Shown here one piece after another: positions 61,278-64,000 of a stretch of 64,000 nucleotides of DNA (position 1 is its first letter; each line of letters begins with the position of its first letter). The notes beneath the pieces were generated by a model that searched no databases, had not been told where the DNA came from, and saw only the letters and a program-made list of their open reading frames with translations. The position numbers were made by a program, and so were the translations under genes. The stretch spans positions 62,001-126,000 of the forward strand of contig JAEZKZ010000045.1 of assembly GCA_023415305.1 (NCBI GenBank), written 5' to 3'. The stretch is from Bacillota bacterium (GTDB lineage Bacteria > Bacillota > Clostridia > Acetivibrionales > DSM-1351).

Positions 61278-61775
61278 ATGACATTAAATGATCAGTGGAG
61301 AGAGATAGCGGATAAGGAAAGAACTCCACAGGAAAATGAAACCTTTTGGAAAGAATATTTCTTAAAAGAAAAAGACAACTATGCTTATATATTGGCGAAT
61401 AACCTCAAAAATATAAAGGGTCAGCTTTCAGAGGTTGCAAATTCATTTAATATGGATTCTGTTACCTTTATAGGCTTTCTGGATGGTATTAATACCAGTC
61501 TTGTAAATGAAGTTGAACTGGATACCCTTGAGGAATCAAGCATAATTGATATTGAAATAGATTATGACAAGCTTTATTTTAATATGCTGGATGCCAAGGC
61601 CGACTGGCTATATAATTTGCCTGAATGGGAGGATATTCTTCCAGAAGAAAGAAGAAAAGAAATTACAAAGGAATTCCGTACCTCACGAATGGCAGTAAGC
61701 AACAAAGTAGGAAGAAATGATCCCTGCCCATGCGGAAGCGGAAAGAAATACAAGAAGTGCTGCGGTAAGGAATAA
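61278..61775 (+). CDS. SEC-C motif protein
   Basis: A 165-residue soluble protein. The last 21 residues hold the zinc-binding SEC-C motif [20 protein letters not shown], as at the C-terminus of SecA. The rest is helical and acidic ([20 protein letters not shown]) and of unknown function. AAAAGGAG precedes the ATG. It is monocistronic, with a strong terminator after it. Confidence 0.85.
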   Translation: MTLNDQWREIADKERTPQENETFWKEYFLKEKDNYAYILANNLKNIKGQLSEVANSFNMDSVTFIGFLDGINTSLVNEVELDTLEESSIIDIEIDYDKLYFNMLDAKADWLYNLPEWEDILPEERRKEITKEFRTSRMAVSNKVGRNDPCPCGSGKKYKKCCGKE

Positions 61776-61794
61776 TACAGGAACAAATAATAAA

Positions 61795-61849
61795 GAGCAC
61801 AAAGGTGAGTTGATTTTGCAGAGCATTTTCAGCTCACTTTTTTGTGTTC
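61795..61849 (+). terminator. Terminator after the SEC-C gene
   Basis: AAAGGTGAG (61801-61809) pairs with CTCACTTTT (61833-61841), extended by GAGCAC/GTGTTC on the outside, with a T-rich 3' arm. The remaining bases to 62102 are AT-rich leader DNA of gltA with no other gene. Confidence 0.75.
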
Positions 61850-62102
61850 AAAATAAAAATATGATTAGTTATACTTATGATTAGTTATACTTTAGTATAA
61901 TGGAATAAATTTATACCACGTATAATTCGAATATAGCAGTAATATTAATAATACAGTCATAGGTTATTAAGACTATGATGATTTTTTAACAAATTAAACT
62001 TGCATCAACATCAGAAATATTATACAATTGGGGTATCTTTTTGATGGAAATTGAGTTGACTTAAAATCAGATATTTCATTTAGTCATTTGGAGGAAGAGA
62101 AT

Positions 62103-63455
62103 ATGGAACAAAAATTGAATTCTTATGTAGAAAAAATGGTAGGTTATATAGATGATGTAAATAAAATCGATGCAGAATATTTCAGCAAGTATAGTGTTAA
62201 AAAAGGTCTCAGGAACAGTGACGGCTCGGGAGTCCTGGTTGGACTTACCGAAATAGGTGAAGTACATGGTTATGTCATATATGAAGGAGAGAGAAAAGAA
62301 GACGAGGGACGCCTTATTTACAGGGGTATAGACGTAGTTGATCTTGTAAAAGGGTTTCAGAGGGAACAAAGATTTGGCTTTGAAGAGGTTTGCTATCTGC
62401 TGATGTTCGGGAAATTGCCAAATAAAGAGCAGCTTGATGAATTCAACCAGCTACTTGGAGGCTTAAGAGCACTTCCAAATGGCTTTACTGAAGATATGAT
62501 CCTTAAGGCTCCAAGTTCAGATATAATGAACAAGCTGGCCAGAAGCGTTCTGGTGTCATATTCCTATGATCAGGACCCCGACAGCATTGACCCAAAAAAT
62601 CTTTTAAGGCAGAGTATTGAGCTAATAGCACGTTTCCCTACAATGGCTGCTTACGGCTTCCAGGCAAAGTCCCATTATTACGGGGGGCAGAGCCTGTATA
62701 TTCATATGCCAAGACCTGATTTGTCCACAGCTGAAAATATTTTGCATATGATTAGACCTGATAACAAATACACTAAAACTGAGGCAGAAATCCTTGACCT
62801 TGCTCTGGTACTTCACGCTGAGCATGGCGGAGGCAATAACTCAACCTTTGCCGCAAGAGTTGTATCTTCAACCGAGACTGACACATATTCGGCAATCGCG
62901 GCCGCAGTTGGCTCCTTGAAAGGCCCAAAACATGGCGGTGCCAATATAAAGGCTATGGAGATGCTGGAGAATATCAAGGAAAATGTGTCAGACTGGGCCG
63001 ATGAAGATGAAATCAAAACCTATCTGACCAAAATGATGAACAGGGAAGTCTTTGATAAAGCCGGACTTATTTATGGTTTGGGCCATGCAGTGTACACTTT
63101 GTCAGACCCCAGAACAATACTTCTTAAGGAGAAGGCCCACCAGCTTGCTATAGAAAAAGGCCGTGAGAAGGAGTTCCTGTTATATGATGCAGTAGAGAGA
63201 ATAGGGCCTGAAGTATTCGCAGAGAAGAAGGGTACTTCAAAAAATATCTGTGCAAACGTAGATCTCTATTCCGGCTTTGTTTATGATGCTCTGGGAATTC
63301 CAACAGAGCTGTTTACTCCATTGTTTGCAGTAGCAAGAATTGTTGGCTGGTGTGCTCACAGAATTGAGGAAGTGGTGTGTATGCAAAAGATTATCAGACC
63401 TGCATATAAGAGCATTACAAAGCCACAGCCTTTTGTTCCGCTGGAGGAGAGGTAA
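62103..63455 (+). CDS. gltA: Citrate synthase
   Basis: A 450-residue enzyme condensing acetyl-CoA and oxaloacetate. Family motifs include RIYRGIDVVDLV-like sequence (LIYRGIDVVDLVKGFQREQR), LHAEHGGGNNSTFAARVVSS, LKGPKHGGANIKAMEML and the catalytic GLGHAVYTLSDPR. It is longer than typical 370-430 residue forms, as in several clostridia. The ATG at 62103 follows GGAGGAAG; the TTG at 62088 overlaps that site. With Icd it supplies 2-oxoglutarate in an organism that probably lacks a full cycle. Confidence 0.95.
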   Translation: MEQKLNSYVEKMVGYIDDVNKIDAEYFSKYSVKKGLRNSDGSGVLVGLTEIGEVHGYVIYEGERKEDEGRLIYRGIDVVDLVKGFQREQRFGFEEVCYLLMFGKLPNKEQLDEFNQLLGGLRALPNGFTEDMILKAPSSDIMNKLARSVLVSYSYDQDPDSIDPKNLLRQSIELIARFPTMAAYGFQAKSHYYGGQSLYIHMPRPDLSTAENILHMIRPDNKYTKTEAEILDLALVLHAEHGGGNNSTFAARVVSSTETDTYSAIAAAVGSLKGPKHGGANIKAMEMLENIKENVSDWADEDEIKTYLTKMMNREVFDKAGLIYGLGHAVYTLSDPRTILLKEKAHQLAIEKGREKEFLLYDAVERIGPEVFAEKKGTSKNICANVDLYSGFVYDALGIPTELFTPLFAVARIVGWCAHRIEEVVCMQKIIRPAYKSITKPQPFVPLEER

Positions 63456-63482
63456 GGTTAAAATAAAAGGTTAAAATATTAA

Positions 63483-63542
63483 TATAAATGACACTAAAAA
63501 ACAGACATTCTCCAATATGTCTGTTTTTTAGTGTCATTTATA
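63483..63542. terminator. Very long perfect hairpin between gltA and the symporter gene
   Basis: Arms of 26 bp without mismatch (63483-63508 and 63517-63542; core GACACTAAAAAACAGACAT) enclose an 8-base loop. A and T runs inside the arms let it act in both directions for the convergent genes. Confidence 0.75.
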
Positions 63543-63780
63543 AATTGCTTCTGAGCTTATGTATGATACTAAAAGAAAGTTATGGGTTGAAGATATTGAG
63601 TTCATAATAAAGCAACTTGATAGGTTGAATTCTGTCATAACTCACTTTTATTGAGTTCAAGAGTAAAAGCAGCTTTTACAATGGATGGAACCTTGTACCC
63701 ACTAAAAGAAGTGGAAGGGGCCATCAAAACAATTTCCGGAAGTCCAAATCGTAAGAACTATTAAGCATTAGTTCTCATAA
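63543..63780 (+). other. Intergenic stretch with no supported gene
   Basis: A short frame starting ATGGATGGAACCTTGTACCC near 63680 reads MDGTLYPLKEVEGAIKTISG before a stop. It is preceded by stops and lacks a ribosome site. It could be the end of a decayed gene, but I cannot identify one. Confidence 0.25.
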
Positions 63781-64000
63781 CTATATAATTCCAGTCATAC
63801 TTAAGAAAACAATAAGTAACAGTACCGGCGTAACAAATTTCAGGAGGAAAAGATACACTTTTATCAGTCTGGCATTATTTAAAGTTCCCTTGTTTGATAA
63901 CTCCTCCCGAACATCATCCTTGTTTAGAAAGTAACCTGTAAAAATGACTATAAGCAAGCCGCCCAAAGGCAAGAGAATATTAGAGGATACACTATCAAAG
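63781..64000 (-). CDS. Sodium:neurotransmitter symporter-family protein (C-terminal part)
   Basis: The last 72 residues of a minus-strand gene that begins beyond the window. It reads FDSVSSNILLPLGGLLIVIF, then GYFLNKDDVREELSN and a final helix KFVTPVLLLIVFLSMTGII. The SSNILLPLGGL motif and the position of the last two membrane helices are typical of bacterial SNF transporters such as LeuT relatives, which import amino acids with sodium. The substrate is unknown. Confidence 0.85.
   Translation of the reverse strand, partial: FDSVSSNILLPLGGLLIVIFTGYFLNKDDVREELSNKGTLNNARLIKVYLFLLKFVTPVLLLIVFLSMTGII

Overview
The window looks like a chromosomal segment of a low-GC, anaerobic, spore-former-type Firmicute, most like a mesophilic cellulolytic clostridium (Ruminiclostridium / Clostridium cellulolyticum group). 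This is inferred from AT-rich intergenic DNA, strong GGAGG ribosome sites, many TTG/GTG starts, pyruvate formate-lyase with its activase, paired LplB/YtcP sugar ABC permeases with a YesM/YesN two-component system, and a giant NdvB-like beta-glucan synthase. No rRNA, tRNA or CRISPR array was recognised.

Layout. 1-226: start of a Zn-dependent phospholipase C-like gene (minus). 494-2468: GntR/YtrA repressor with an ABC ATPase and permease, behind a well-formed promoter with an overlapping palindrome. 2796-5224: VOC protein, PdxA-type dehydrogenase, AIM24-family protein. 5421-8638: complete ECF vitamin-type transporter (S, fused double ATPase, T). 8751-9857: AzlCD exporter. 10018-13471: glpK, proA, ridA. 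13591-17423 (minus): an 819-residue cyclic-nucleotide-domain protein of unknown role, and asd.

17975-25304 is the accessory region and the most interesting part. It holds a DUF4157 (HExxH) polymorphic toxin gene broken by one frameshift, a putative immunity gene, an IS110-family element with a structured leader, and two further orphan toxin-tail plus immunity cassettes. The cassettes share a common upstream arm and nearly the same terminator, and a piece of the first toxin gene is duplicated in the last cassette. It reads as an eroding toxin/immunity cassette array.

25617-30437: an L,D-transpeptidase with a long heptad-repeat stalk (minus), then a polar amino-acid ABC transporter with two binding proteins, one of which appears circularly permuted. 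30963-36481: a three-part AraC fusion of higher GC, isoaspartyl dipeptidase, M48 protease and a small membrane protein. 36668-39687: pflB-pflA. 39861-48557: the 2.9-kilo-residue cyclic beta-glucan synthase-like protein. 49192-53231: icd, asnA, asnS. 53374-54036 (minus): DUF4397 protein. 54318-61113: response regulator, two permeases, binding lipoprotein and sensor kinase for an oligosaccharide uptake system. 61278-63455: SEC-C protein and citrate synthase. 63781-64000 (minus): end of a sodium:neurotransmitter-type symporter.

Several genes link functionally. Citrate synthase and isocitrate dehydrogenase supply 2-oxoglutarate/glutamate, which feeds proA. asd (aspartate family), asnA and asnS handle aspartate and asparagine, and isoaspartyl dipeptidase and AzlCD belong to amino-acid turnover. 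Family assignments come from reading motifs by eye; no database search was run.
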